Positions 48,382 through 56,944 of a DNA stretch of 64,000 nt are shown here, piece after piece (position 1 is the stretch's first letter; each line of letters starts with the position of its first letter). A program made the translations under genes and the position numbers. The stretch is from CAWCGU01 sp963795195 (GTDB taxonomy: Bacteria > Actinomycetota > Thermoleophilia > Solirubrobacterales > 70-9), in NCBI GenBank assembly GCA_963795195.1, contig CAWCGU010000006.1, forward strand, positions 1,798,001-1,862,000, given 5' to 3'. The notes beneath the pieces are model-generated. The model saw only the letters and a program-made list of their open reading frames with translations, had not been told where the DNA came from and did no database searches.

Positions 48382-50799
48382 GTGGCGAAGAAGAAGGCCG
48401 GAACGGACAGCGGGCACACCTACGACGCGCGCAATATCACCGTTCTGGAGGGCCTCGAAGCCGTACGGCTGCGACCCGGGATGTACATCGGCTCAACCGG
48501 GCCGCGAGGCCTGCACCATCTCGTCTATGAGGTCGTCGACAACTCCGTCGACGAGGCGATCGCCGGACACTGCGACAGCATTCTCGTGACGCTGCACCCC
48601 GACAACAGCGTCACCGTCGTCGACAACGGCCGCGGGATTCCCGTCGACATGCACGCCAAGGAGAAGCGCCCCGCGGCGGAAGTCGTGATGACGACCCTGC
48701 ACGCCGGCGGAAAGTTCGGGGAAGGCGGCGGCTACAAGGTCTCCGGCGGGCTTCACGGAGTCGGCGTCTCGGTGGTCAACGCGCTCTCCGAGAAGCTCCA
48801 CCTCGATATCCACCGCGACGGCCACACTTGGACCCAGGACTACGAACGCGGCGCACCCGTCAGCGAGTTCAAGCAGGGGGCCGCGGCGACGGGCTCGGGA
48901 ACGACGATCACCTTTCAGCCGGATTCCGAGATCTTCGAAGAGGTCGAGTACGACTTTGCCACGCTCGCTCAGAGGCTGCGTGAAACCGCCTTCCTGACCC
49001 GTGGCCTGAAGATTGAGCTCGTTGATGAGCGCGGCGCCGGCGAGCGGGTCACGTTCCAGTATGAGGGCGGCATCGTCGACTTCGTCGCGTACCTGAACGA
49101 GAACAAGGACACCCTGCACAAGAAGACCGTCTTCTTCGAGTCCGATTCTGAGGACGGCCACGTCGAGGTGGCGATGCAGTGGAACTCCTCCTACCAGGAG
49201 TCCGTCTTCAGCTTCGCCAACAACATCAACACTCACGAGGGCGGCTCCCACCTGTCCGGCTTTCGCGCCGCCCTCACGCGGACGCTGAACGCCTATGCCC
49301 GTGAGAAGGGGTTGCTCAAGGAGAAGGACGCGAACCTTTCCGGCGAGGACGTCCGCGAGGGCTTGACGGCGGTCATCTCGGTCAAGCTGCGCGACCCGCA
49401 GTTCGAAGGCCAGACCAAGACCAAGCTCGGCAACCCGCCGATCGAGGGTCTGGTCAAGGAGGCGGTCAACCGCAAGCTGGCCGAGTTCCTCGAGGAGAAC
49501 CCGGGGGAGGGCCGGCGCATCCTCTCCAAGGCCGTCGACGCCGCCCGCGCCCGCGAAGCGGCCCGTAAAGCGCGCGATCTGACGCGCCGCAAGTCGGCGC
49601 TGGAAAACTCAACTTTGCCCGGCAAGCTCGCCGACTGCACGGTGCGCGATCCGACGCTCGCGGAGCTCTTCATCGTCGAGGGTGATTCCGCAGGCGGCTC
49701 AGCCAAACAGGCGCGTGACCGCAACCGCCAGGCGGTACTACCGCTGCGGGGCAAGATCATCAACGCCGAGAAGAGCCGCATCGACAAGGTGCTCGCCAAC
49801 AACGAGATCCAGGCGCTGATCACTGCGATCGGCACCGGCGTCCACGAGGAGTTCAACATCGAGGACGCCCGCTACCACAAGATCGTGCTGACGACTGACG
49901 CCGACGTGGACGGCGCGCACATCCGCACGCTCGTGTTGACCTTCCTCTACCGGCAGATGCCGGAGCTGATCGACGCCGGCTACGTCTACATCGCCAAGCC
50001 CCCGCTTTACCGGCTCAAGAACGGTCAGGCCGAGACCTACATCGAAAAGGAGTCCGAGCTCGAGGAACTTCTGCTGCGCGACAAGCTCGAGCAGTTCGAG
50101 TACACCAACGGCGGCTCCAAGAAGCACAAGTGGACGGCAGCGAGATGGCAACGCTTCAACCGTGACTTTCGGGCCTACGAGGGCTGGACCTCGGCGCTGC
50201 AGGCCCAGTTCGGTCAAGAGGCGGTGAGCTTCCTGCTCGAGTCGCAGATCCTGGATGAGGGCGCCGCCAGCGTTGCCGGGGTGCGCAAGCTGGTAGAAGG
50301 CGCGGCTCCCGCCGAGGAGCCGTTTGAGACGGAACTGGTCGAAGCAAACGACGAGGTTGCGGTCGTCAAGGCGATCCATAAGGAGAGCGGCCTCGCCCGC
50401 ACACACAGGTTTACCGCCGAGCTATTTCGCTCGGCTGAGTACAGGCGTCTGGCCGAAGTCCATGCGAGCCTCGTTCAGCAAGTCGGGCGTCCACCCTTTG
50501 CGGTCGCCCTCGGAACCAAGAGCCGAACTGCGCTCTCGTTCGGGGAGCTTCGAAAGGTGACGCTCGATCTGGCCAAGGAGGGGGTCACCCTGCAGCGATT
50601 CAAGGGCCTGGGAGAGATGAACCCGGACCAGCTTCGCGTGACGACCATGGACCCGGAGAGTCGCACCCTGCAGCGGGTGATGATCGAGGACGCTGCGACT
50701 GTGAGCCAGATCTTCTCCGACCTGATGGGCGACAACGTCGAGCCGCGAAAGATCTTCATCGAGCGCCACGCCAAGGATGTGAGCGTGCTCGATGTCTGA
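48382..50799 (+). CDS. gyrB: DNA gyrase subunit B, long form with TOPRIM insert
   Basis: 805 residues from GTG. GHKL ATPase (EVVDNSVDEAIAGHCDSILV, VVDNGRGIPV, GGLHGVGVSVVNAL), TOPRIM (LFIVEGDSAGGSAKQARDRN, TTDADVDGAHIR) and C-terminal EGVTLQRFKGLGEMNPDQL. Between YRLKNGQAETYIEKESELEE and this end lies an extra segment of about 160 residues, as in E. coli GyrB (804 residues) and unlike the roughly 650-690-residue enzymes of most actinobacteria. It hydrolyses ATP to drive negative supercoiling with GyrA, whose start it overlaps by 8 bp. Confidence 0.97.
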   Translation: MAKKKAGTDSGHTYDARNITVLEGLEAVRLRPGMYIGSTGPRGLHHLVYEVVDNSVDEAIAGHCDSILVTLHPDNSVTVVDNGRGIPVDMHAKEKRPAAEVVMTTLHAGGKFGEGGGYKVSGGLHGVGVSVVNALSEKLHLDIHRDGHTWTQDYERGAPVSEFKQGAAATGSGTTITFQPDSEIFEEVEYDFATLAQRLRETAFLTRGLKIELVDERGAGERVTFQYEGGIVDFVAYLNENKDTLHKKTVFFESDSEDGHVEVAMQWNSSYQESVFSFANNINTHEGGSHLSGFRAALTRTLNAYAREKGLLKEKDANLSGEDVREGLTAVISVKLRDPQFEGQTKTKLGNPPIEGLVKEAVNRKLAEFLEENPGEGRRILSKAVDAARAREAARKARDLTRRKSALENSTLPGKLADCTVRDPTLAELFIVEGDSAGGSAKQARDRNRQAVLPLRGKIINAEKSRIDKVLANNEIQALITAIGTGVHEEFNIEDARYHKIVLTTDADVDGAHIRTLVLTFLYRQMPELIDAGYVYIAKPPLYRLKNGQAETYIEKESELEELLLRDKLEQFEYTNGGSKKHKWTAARWQRFNRDFRAYEGWTSALQAQFGQEAVSFLLESQILDEGAASVAGVRKLVEGAAPAEEPFETELVEANDEVAVVKAIHKESGLARTHRFTAELFRSAEYRRLAEVHASLVQQVGRPPFAVALGTKSRTALSFGELRKVTLDLAKEGVTLQRFKGLGEMNPDQLRVTTMDPESRTLQRVMIEDAATVSQIFSDLMGDNVEPRKIFIERHAKDVSVLDV

Positions 50800-53344
50800 G
50801 TCCTTGGTCGCATTCGACGGCAACATCGAGCTGCGCGAGCTCGAGCAGGAGATGCGCTCGTCGTACCTCGATTACGCGATGAGCGTGATCGTCGGCCGGG
50901 CTCTGCCCGACGTTCGCGACGGCCTCAAGCCGGTCCACCGCCGCGTCCTCTACGCGATGCACGACCTGGGTCTGCAGCCGAACCGGCCCTACCGCAAGTC
51001 GGCCTTCATCGTCGGCGAGGTGATGGGTAAGTACCACCCGCACGGCGACTCGGCGATCTACGACACCCTCGTGCGCATGGCGCAGGACTTCTCCCTGCGC
51101 TACCCGCTCGTCGACGGCCAGGGCAACTTCGGCTCGATCGACGACGACCCGGCTGCCGCGATGCGCTACACCGAAGCTCGCCTCGACCGCCTCGCCACGG
51201 AGATGCTGCGCGACATCGAGGCCGAGACCGTTGACTACGGCCCGAACTACGACGAGCGAAACCAGGAGCCGCTGCTGCTGCCGGCGCGCTTCCCGAACCT
51301 GCTCGTCAACGGCTCCTCGGGAATCGCGGTCGGGATGGCAACCAACATTCCGCCGCACAACCTTCGCGAGGTCGGCGCTGCGGTTGAGGCCTATATCGAC
51401 AACCCGGAGATCGACCTCGACGGGCTGATGGAGCATGTCAAGGGGCCGGACTTCCCAGGCGGCGGGCTGATTCTGCGAAGCAGCGGTATCCGCGACGCAT
51501 ACGCGACCGGCCGCGGCAGCATCCGGGTTCAGGCCCGCGCCCACATCGAACCCATCAAGGGGGGCAAGGACGCGATCATCGTCTCCGAGCTTCCCTTCAT
51601 GGTCAAAAAGGGCGGTGACAACGGACTGATCCAGAAGATCGCCGACCTGGTGCGCGAGAAGAAGCTGACCGGCATCTCCGATCTGCGCGACGAGTCGGAC
51701 CGCTCGGGGATGCGCCTGGTGATCGAGGTCAAGCGCGGCGAGCAGTCAAAGGCGGTGCTGAACCAGCTCTTCAAGAGGACGGCGATGCAGACGAGCTTCG
51801 GCGTCAACATGGTCGCCCTCGTCGACAACGTGCCGAAGACCCTCAGTCTCCGGCAGATGATCGCCGAGTACGTGCTGCACCAGCGCGAGGTGATCACCCG
51901 GCGCACGCAGCACGAACTACGCCAGGCCGAGGCTCGGGCGCACATTCTGGAGGGACTCCTTGTCGCGCTCGACAACCTGGATGCCGTGATCAAGCTGATC
52001 CGCGGATCAGCCGACCCCGACGAGGCCCGCAACGGGCTGATGGAGAAGTTCAAGCTCTCCGAAAAACAGGCGCAGGCAATTCTCGACATGCGCCTGCAGC
52101 GGCTCACCGGCATGGAGGCCGACAAGGTCCGGGAAGAGCACGCCGAGCTCGTCAAGAAGATCGCCGAGTTGCGCGCGATCCTCGGCGATGAGACTCGGAT
52201 CGACGGTCTGATCAAGTCGGAGCTGGCTGAGATCGTGGCGCGCTACGGCGACGAACGGCGCTCGGAGCTGACCTTCGCCGAGGGCGACATCGACATCGAG
52301 GACATGATCGCCGACCAGCAGATGGTGATTTCGATCACCCACTCCGGCTACGTCAAGCGGCTGCCGCTGACGACCTACCGCCAGCAGCGCCGCGGCGGGG
52401 TGGGCGTGACCGGGATGAACATGAAGGAGGGCGACTACATCGAGCACCTCCACGTCTGCTCGACCCATGACTGGCTGCTCTTCTTCACCAACCGAGGCAA
52501 GGTCTACCGCCTGAAGGTCTGGGAGCTGCCCGAGGGGTCGCGCACCTCAAAGGGCCGCGCGCTCGTCAACGTCTTGCCCCTGCGCGACAACGAGAAGGTG
52601 ATGGCCGTCATTCCGACCCGCGATTTCACGGAAGGGAAGTACCTGGCCTTTGCGACCGCCAACGGGATGGTCAAGAAGACCGAATTCCCCGCGTACAACA
52701 CGCCGATCCGAGCCGACGGGATCATCGCGATCAAGGTCCGCGAGGGTGACGAACTCGTCCAGGTCCGGCTGACCTCGGGGAATGACGACCTGCTGATGAT
52801 CTCGCGCTCCGGCCACGCGGCCCGGTTCAGCGAGACCAGGGTCCGGGGCATGGGCCGTGACACCTCCGGCGTCAAGGGAATGAACGTCACGGCCAAGGTT
52901 GACGGCAAGCCCAACCGCGTGCTGACGATGGCCGTGGCGAAGGACGATGCCGAGCTCTTCATGGTCACCGAGAACGGCTATGGCAAGCGCACGCTCGTCT
53001 CCGAGTACCCGTCAAAGGGCAGAGGCACCAAGGGCGTGCTGACCGCCCGGCTGACCGAGAAGAAGGGTGGCCTCGCCGGCGCGCTGATCGTTCGCGAGCA
53101 CGAGGATCTCGTCTTCATCTCCCAGAACGGGATGGTTCAGCGCACGAGCGTTGGTGGCATCTCCGTGATGGGCCGCGCCACGCAGGGTGTCAGGGTGATG
53201 AACATCAAGGACGACGACGTCGTCAGCGCCGTCGCCCTCGTCGTCGAGTCATCGACCGGTGACGTGCCGATGACCGCGCAGGAAGAACTCGAGGCCGACG
53301 AACTCGTCGGCGATCCGGGCTCGTCCTCCAACGGCACCGGCTGA
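50792..53344 (+). CDS. gyrA: DNA gyrase subunit A
   Basis: 850 residues. Quinolone region HPHGDSAIYDTLVRMAQDFS keeps the Ser and Asp (E. coli 83 and 87) associated with sensitivity. The catalytic tyrosine is in AAMRYTEARL. The C-terminal beta-pinwheel includes the GyrA box QQRRGGVGVTGM (usual QxRGGKG), slightly diverged, and ends in an acidic tail. Catalyses DNA cleavage and rejoining. Confidence 0.97.
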   Translation: MSESLVAFDGNIELRELEQEMRSSYLDYAMSVIVGRALPDVRDGLKPVHRRVLYAMHDLGLQPNRPYRKSAFIVGEVMGKYHPHGDSAIYDTLVRMAQDFSLRYPLVDGQGNFGSIDDDPAAAMRYTEARLDRLATEMLRDIEAETVDYGPNYDERNQEPLLLPARFPNLLVNGSSGIAVGMATNIPPHNLREVGAAVEAYIDNPEIDLDGLMEHVKGPDFPGGGLILRSSGIRDAYATGRGSIRVQARAHIEPIKGGKDAIIVSELPFMVKKGGDNGLIQKIADLVREKKLTGISDLRDESDRSGMRLVIEVKRGEQSKAVLNQLFKRTAMQTSFGVNMVALVDNVPKTLSLRQMIAEYVLHQREVITRRTQHELRQAEARAHILEGLLVALDNLDAVIKLIRGSADPDEARNGLMEKFKLSEKQAQAILDMRLQRLTGMEADKVREEHAELVKKIAELRAILGDETRIDGLIKSELAEIVARYGDERRSELTFAEGDIDIEDMIADQQMVISITHSGYVKRLPLTTYRQQRRGGVGVTGMNMKEGDYIEHLHVCSTHDWLLFFTNRGKVYRLKVWELPEGSRTSKGRALVNVLPLRDNEKVMAVIPTRDFTEGKYLAFATANGMVKKTEFPAYNTPIRADGIIAIKVREGDELVQVRLTSGNDDLLMISRSGHAARFSETRVRGMGRDTSGVKGMNVTAKVDGKPNRVLTMAVAKDDAELFMVTENGYGKRTLVSEYPSKGRGTKGVLTARLTEKKGGLAGALIVREHEDLVFISQNGMVQRTSVGGISVMGRATQGVRVMNIKDDDVVSAVALVVESSTGDVPMTAQEELEADELVGDPGSSSNGTG

Positions 53345-53430
53345 TCGACCGACCCACCGCCGCTCCGCTCGAGAACCCGACCAGCGCGTCTGATTGAATG
53401 ACCACACCAGAGAAAGGAGGTGGTCCTAAG

Positions 53431-53475
53431 TTGAGTTCATTGCTTTTCGGGACGCTGGAGGTGCTGGGCCGCTAG
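53431..53475 (+). CDS. Possible 14-residue small ORF behind a very strong Shine-Dalgarno sequence
   Basis: TTG start 10 bp after AAAGGAGG, encoding (M)SSLLFGTLEVLGR and a stop at 53473-53475. Too short to judge by composition; listed because the ribosome-binding sequence (53413-53426) is the strongest in the window and otherwise leads nowhere. Could be a leader peptide of the candidate RNA. Confidence 0.3.
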   Translation: MSSLLFGTLEVLGR

Positions 53476-53653
53476 GTCCGGACGCCGAGGCGAGTCCTCT
53501 GGTGTAGGGGTCTCGTATCAAGCGAGTCCGGGCCCCGCCGGACGGTCGTGCGGGCCGTCGAGCGGAATCCAACCCGGGCACCGGCGCGCCGAGGAGGTGG
53601 GGAACTGTCCCAACCCGCCGCCAATCCAAGGCACGCTCGTCCCGCACTCTCAG

Positions 53654-53683
53654 CACAAGGCCGCCTTTAGGGGCGGCCTTGTG
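53654..53683 (+). terminator. Strong stem-loop, probable terminator
   Basis: CACAAGGCCGCC, a 6-nt loop, then GGCGGCCTTGTG: a perfect 12-bp stem, followed by TGTGTAGG with no T-run. Placed after gyrA and the candidate RNA and before the convergent HNH gene. Confidence 0.75.
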
Positions 53684-53689
53684 TGTGTA

Positions 53690-53702
53690 GGGGTCTGACC
53701 CC
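53690..53702. repeat. Palindrome GGGGTCTGACCCC
   Basis: A 13-bp palindrome seven bp beyond the 12-bp stem-loop, related to AGGGGTCAGACCCT at 17837-17850; both lie between convergent genes. Confidence 0.5.
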
Positions 53703-53719
53703 TCAGGGTCAGGGCAAGG

Positions 53720-54289
53720 TCAGGCGGCGATCAGGTAGCGCTCCCAGGTGGCGGGCACCCTGGGGGCGGCGATGCGGATGAAAACCAATGGGCCGGGAGC
53801 CTTCGGCTGGCGACTCGGATGCATCTGGATCTCGCGCGGCAGGCGGTCACCTTTGCGGCGGTTGCACGGCGCGCACGAGGCGACGATGTTCTCCCAGATC
53901 GATTGCCCCCCGCGGCTTCGCGGGATCACGTGGTCGACGGTCAGGCCCGGTTTGCTCGCCCCGCAGTACTGGCAGGTCCAGGAATCACGGGCGAGGACGG
54001 CCTTGCGCGTGATCTTGCGGCGATGAACGTCGCGGGGAACGCGCACGTAGGTGACCAGCCGGATCACCGCCGGCCTGCTCATCGCCATCCGCTCCGAGCG
54101 CAGCTGGCGCTCTCCCGATTCCAGAATCTCGGCCTTCTGCTTGAGAATCAGGACGGCGGCGCGGCGAACGCTGCAGACGTTGATCGGCTCGTAGGTCGCG
54201 TTGAGCACCAGTACACGGCCGCCAGGGCGAGCGACAGCGGGGCGTCCCCCGGACAGCCCACCCCCCGCGGTGGCCGTTGATCTAGCCAT
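53720..54289 (-). CDS. HNH endonuclease domain protein
   Basis: 189 residues. The HNH domain near the C-terminus has CQYCGASKPGLTVDHVIPRS, then NIVASCAPCNRRKGDR with two CxxC pairs and the catalytic His. The N-terminal half (RVLVLNATYEPINVCSVRRA) is the conserved partner domain of a widespread actinobacterial/cyanobacterial HNH family with no known phage or intein link. Its cellular role is not established. Confidence 0.88.
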   Translation of the reverse strand: MARSTATAGGGLSGGRPAVARPGGRVLVLNATYEPINVCSVRRAAVLILKQKAEILESGERQLRSERMAMSRPAVIRLVTYVRVPRDVHRRKITRKAVLARDSWTCQYCGASKPGLTVDHVIPRSRGGQSIWENIVASCAPCNRRKGDRLPREIQMHPSRQPKAPGPLVFIRIAAPRVPATWERYLIAA

Positions 54290-54349
54290 GATTGGTGCAA
54301 AGTGTAATCGCGCCGCACCCGGCCCTTTTGTGAACCACCCCCCTTACGG

Positions 54350-55198
54350 TCAGGGAATCCCGTTGCCACAGACCGGGTAGCTGCCAAGCACTCGCACCGA
54401 CTCGGCTTTGGCCCGCAGGCCCTCGATGGCAGCAGCGACCTCCGGGTCGCCGCTGGCGCCGTCGAGATCGACAAAGAACATGTAGCGGCCGAGGCCGCGT
54501 CGCAACGGTCTCGACTCGATCCTCGTCAGGTTGACCTCGCGCGAGGAAAACTCCCCGAGCGCATCGACCAGCGCCCCCGGATGGTCGGCGCCAAGCTCGG
54601 CGAAGACGAGCGAGGTGCGCCACGGCCCCTGCCCGGTTGCTCGGGTTCCGCCGGGGGCGATCCAGACAAAGCGGGTGATGTTGTCGGGCTCGTCCTCGAC
54701 TCCCTCGGCAAGGACGATGCACTGATAGAGGCTCGCGGCGGAAGCGGCGCCGAGAGCGGCCCAGGGACTGCCGTCATCAGGGAGAGCCCGGATCGCCTCG
54801 GCGGTGCTCGCAGCGGCGCGAACCTCCGCGGCCGGCAGGTGCTCGCGGATGTAGCGAGAGCACTGCGCGCTTGGCTGCGGATGCGAGAGCACGACGGAAA
54901 TCCTCGACAGCGGAACCTCCGCGCGGGCGATCAGGCTGTGCCGGATGGGGTGGTCGTACTCCCCGACGATCGAGACTTCGGGGGTGTCGAATGCGAGCGT
55001 GTCGAGCGTGCTGCGGACCGAACCCTCGATCGAGTTCTCGAACGGCACCAGCGCCCGGTCCGCACGGCCACCGGCAACAGCTGTGATCGCCTCGTGAATA
55101 GTCGCCTGAGGCAGCAGGTCGAGTTCCCGGCCTCCCGCGACTGACCGCAGCGCGTCCTCGGAGAATGTGCCGGCCGGCCCTAGGTAGGCGATCCGCAT
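54350..55198 (-). CDS. pheA: Prephenate dehydratase
   Basis: 282 residues. Dehydratase domain: YLGPAGTFSEDAL, VPFENSIEGSVRSTLD and the catalytic TRF in NITRFVWI. Then an ACT domain with DHPGALVDALGEFSSREVNL and the Phe-binding ESRP in LTRIESRPLR. Converts prephenate to phenylpyruvate and is probably feedback-inhibited by Phe. The ATG at 55198 overlaps the stop of the upstream gene. Confidence 0.96.
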   Translation of the reverse strand: MRIAYLGPAGTFSEDALRSVAGGRELDLLPQATIHEAITAVAGGRADRALVPFENSIEGSVRSTLDTLAFDTPEVSIVGEYDHPIRHSLIARAEVPLSRISVVLSHPQPSAQCSRYIREHLPAAEVRAAASTAEAIRALPDDGSPWAALGAASAASLYQCIVLAEGVEDEPDNITRFVWIAPGGTRATGQGPWRTSLVFAELGADHPGALVDALGEFSSREVNLTRIESRPLRRGLGRYMFFVDLDGASGDPEVAAAIEGLRAKAESVRVLGSYPVCGNGIP

Positions 55199-55713
55199 CA
55201 CGTGCCCCCTTCAGCCCGCTGATTCATCGCGGCGAGGATCGCTTCCTCCTCCTCCGGGGAGATGCCCAGGTCTGAGCTGCCGGCAGCCACGCGCTTGGCG
55301 TAGACGCGGGCCTGTTCGCGGTGCAGGATGGAGGACACGATCACCCCGTTTGCATGCTCATCGAGAATCGCAATCGAGCTCGACTGTCGTCCGCTCATCT
55401 CGCCGTAGGCGTCGTAGCGCACGACCGCCGAGTGCGAAAGCGAGCGGGCGAGGCGCTCCTCGATTTCGTCCAGGCGTCCTTGCACCACCTCCGCCCGATT
55501 GGCCGTGGCGGCCTGCAGCCCCTCCATCCGGTCCTCGAGCTCGGCGGCGTGCGCGGTCAGGTCGTGCTCGGATCCCGGCCCGAGCACGATCAGTTGGTCA
55601 GCGCGCAGCCTTCGCAGCCTGGAGTGCAGCACGAACGCAATCGTCAGCGCGATGCAGGCGACCAGAGCCGCGCCCAAAGCGATGATCCCAGCCGTCGAGG
55701 TGAGGTCGGACAT
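55198..55713 (-). CDS. DUF4446 family membrane protein
   Basis: 171 residues: one N-terminal helix (GIIALGAALVACIALTIAFV), a coiled-coil region (AAELEDRMEGLQAATANRAE), and the conserved domain with VRYDAYGEMSGRQSSSIAIL and GVIVSSILHREQARVYAK. The family is common in Gram-positives, function unknown. Coupled to pheA. Confidence 0.88.
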   Translation of the reverse strand: MSDLTSTAGIIALGAALVACIALTIAFVLHSRLRRLRADQLIVLGPGSEHDLTAHAAELEDRMEGLQAATANRAEVVQGRLDEIEERLARSLSHSAVVRYDAYGEMSGRQSSSIAILDEHANGVIVSSILHREQARVYAKRVAAGSSDLGISPEEEEAILAAMNQRAEGGT

Positions 55714-55758
55714 CCGCGGAAGGATAGGTGCCCGGTCAGGTCGGTCCGGACGGCTCGG

Positions 55759-56826
55759 CTACTCCCAGGCGACCTCGTAGGTCGCGGAGTTGTTGTCGGC
55801 GATCTTCTCACCGGGGACCGTGTCGACGTCGACCGTGATGGTCGACGTCTCACCTGGCGTCGGAGCCGGCTCGAGCGCAATCGTCACGCTGCCCGTTTCG
55901 CCGGCACCGATACTGTCGATCGTTCCCGCACCGCTCCCCACATCGGTGGAGTAGCTCACCCCGATATCGCCCTCGGCCGACTCACCTTGGTTGGCGACCT
56001 CGACCTCGAGTTCCGCCCCGGCCGCAGATGCTGAAACTGTGGTCCCCTCTTCCAAGCCAACCCCGCTCGGCAAAATGGTGGCGGCCTCAAGACCAAGGCC
56101 GTGCACTCCGGGGGAGGCCGCCTCGGTGCCTGAGACCTGGGATAACGCGTCCTCAATCGTCTGCGGGTCGAGCCAGTTTGGAGTGCCCGGAAGGAATTGG
56201 CTCGACGGCGCCTCGGCGGGAATCTCCTCGACGGCGAGCGCTTGGTCGATCAGCGTCTGGGCCCGTCCGTAGATGACGTCGCTGGCCAGCAGCGTTCGCA
56301 TCTGCACCGCGATCGCGGCGGTCGCCTGGGAGCTGCCCTCACGCGCGAAGGCGGTTGCGATCTGGTCGGAGATCACCGCGAGGGCGTCGCGGCGCAGCTG
56401 GAAGGCCAGCTCGACCAGGTCCTGCGCCTCGGAGAGCGAGTCGGGCGCATCGAGGCCGCGGGCCCGGTCGAAGAGCCCCTCGGCTGCACCTCGATCAGCC
56501 TTGACTTCGGCCTCGAACTGCAGCGGGCTCAGTTGTCCCGGATCCTCGAGGCGCCCGAAGAACGTCTCGCTGAGGCTGTTGGAGTCCGTCGTCAGCGCGG
56601 TCAGGTCGGCGACGTAGTTTTCGAACGAGCGCTCCTTGCGGGCGTTGAGGCAGCCACGGACTCCGAGCACGATCAGGATGACGACAAGCAGCCCCGCCCC
56701 GACCGCGAGCAGCCGTCGCAGCATTATCTGGCGCTGGTGCTCGCCGGGGTCCAGGCCACGCGGCGGCCCGCCACGGCCTGCTCGGCGTGGAGGCGCGGGC
56801 GCGAAGTCGTCGTCGAGGATGGCCAC
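55759..56826 (-). CDS. Membrane-anchored extracytoplasmic protein with CARDB-like domain
   Basis: 355 residues from GTG (VAILDDDFAPAPPRRAGRGG). One transmembrane helix (residues about 36-58, LLAVGAGLLVVILIVLGVRG), a long helical region (LTALTTDSNSLSETFFGRLE, ...LVELAFQLRRDALAVI), then an Ig-like CARDB domain at the C-terminus (AELEVEVANQGESAEGDIGV, VDTVPGEKIADNNSATYEV). Divergent from the kinase gene with 118 bp between starts; related to division-cluster proteins by position only. The frame extends upstream but without family features. Confidence 0.8.
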   Translation of the reverse strand: MAILDDDFAPAPPRRAGRGGPPRGLDPGEHQRQIMLRRLLAVGAGLLVVILIVLGVRGCLNARKERSFENYVADLTALTTDSNSLSETFFGRLEDPGQLSPLQFEAEVKADRGAAEGLFDRARGLDAPDSLSEAQDLVELAFQLRRDALAVISDQIATAFAREGSSQATAAIAVQMRTLLASDVIYGRAQTLIDQALAVEEIPAEAPSSQFLPGTPNWLDPQTIEDALSQVSGTEAASPGVHGLGLEAATILPSGVGLEEGTTVSASAAGAELEVEVANQGESAEGDIGVSYSTDVGSGAGTIDSIGAGETGSVTIALEPAPTPGETSTITVDVDTVPGEKIADNNSATYEVAWE

Positions 56827-56944
56827 GGCGGCGCAAAGAGTATGACCGTTGCGCCGGAAGCGACGGTGACAGGCACCACTGGGCACAGCGCTTGCACGGT
56901 TTGATCCGGCAGGAGCCGGGGCGAGCGGGACGAAGACATTAGGC

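Larger units (their letters stand above)
53405..53690 (+). ncRNA. Candidate structured RNA or leader between gyrA and the HNH gene
   Basis: A 375-bp gap (53345-53719) holds no credible gene of normal size. From 53413 AAAGGAGGTGGTCC pairs with the 16S rRNA 3' tail at 13 of 14 positions. Self-complementary pieces follow: ggtccggacg / cgccggac, gaggcgagtcc / caagcgagtcc. The element ends in a 12-bp stem-loop (53654-53683). The combination of a strong ribosome-binding sequence, internal pairing and a terminal hairpin suggests an independent transcript. I do not recognise a named RNA family. Confidence 0.45.

Noticed and set aside
53413..53426. AAAGGAGGTGGTCC as the edge of a 16S rRNA gene
   Set aside because: The surrounding bases do not match rRNA; only the anti-Shine-Dalgarno complement is shared.
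53426..53656. Minus-strand 76-codon frame in the gyrA-HNH gap
   Set aside because: Arg/Pro-rich, no ribosome-binding site, and it overlaps the terminator hairpin and candidate RNA on the other strand.
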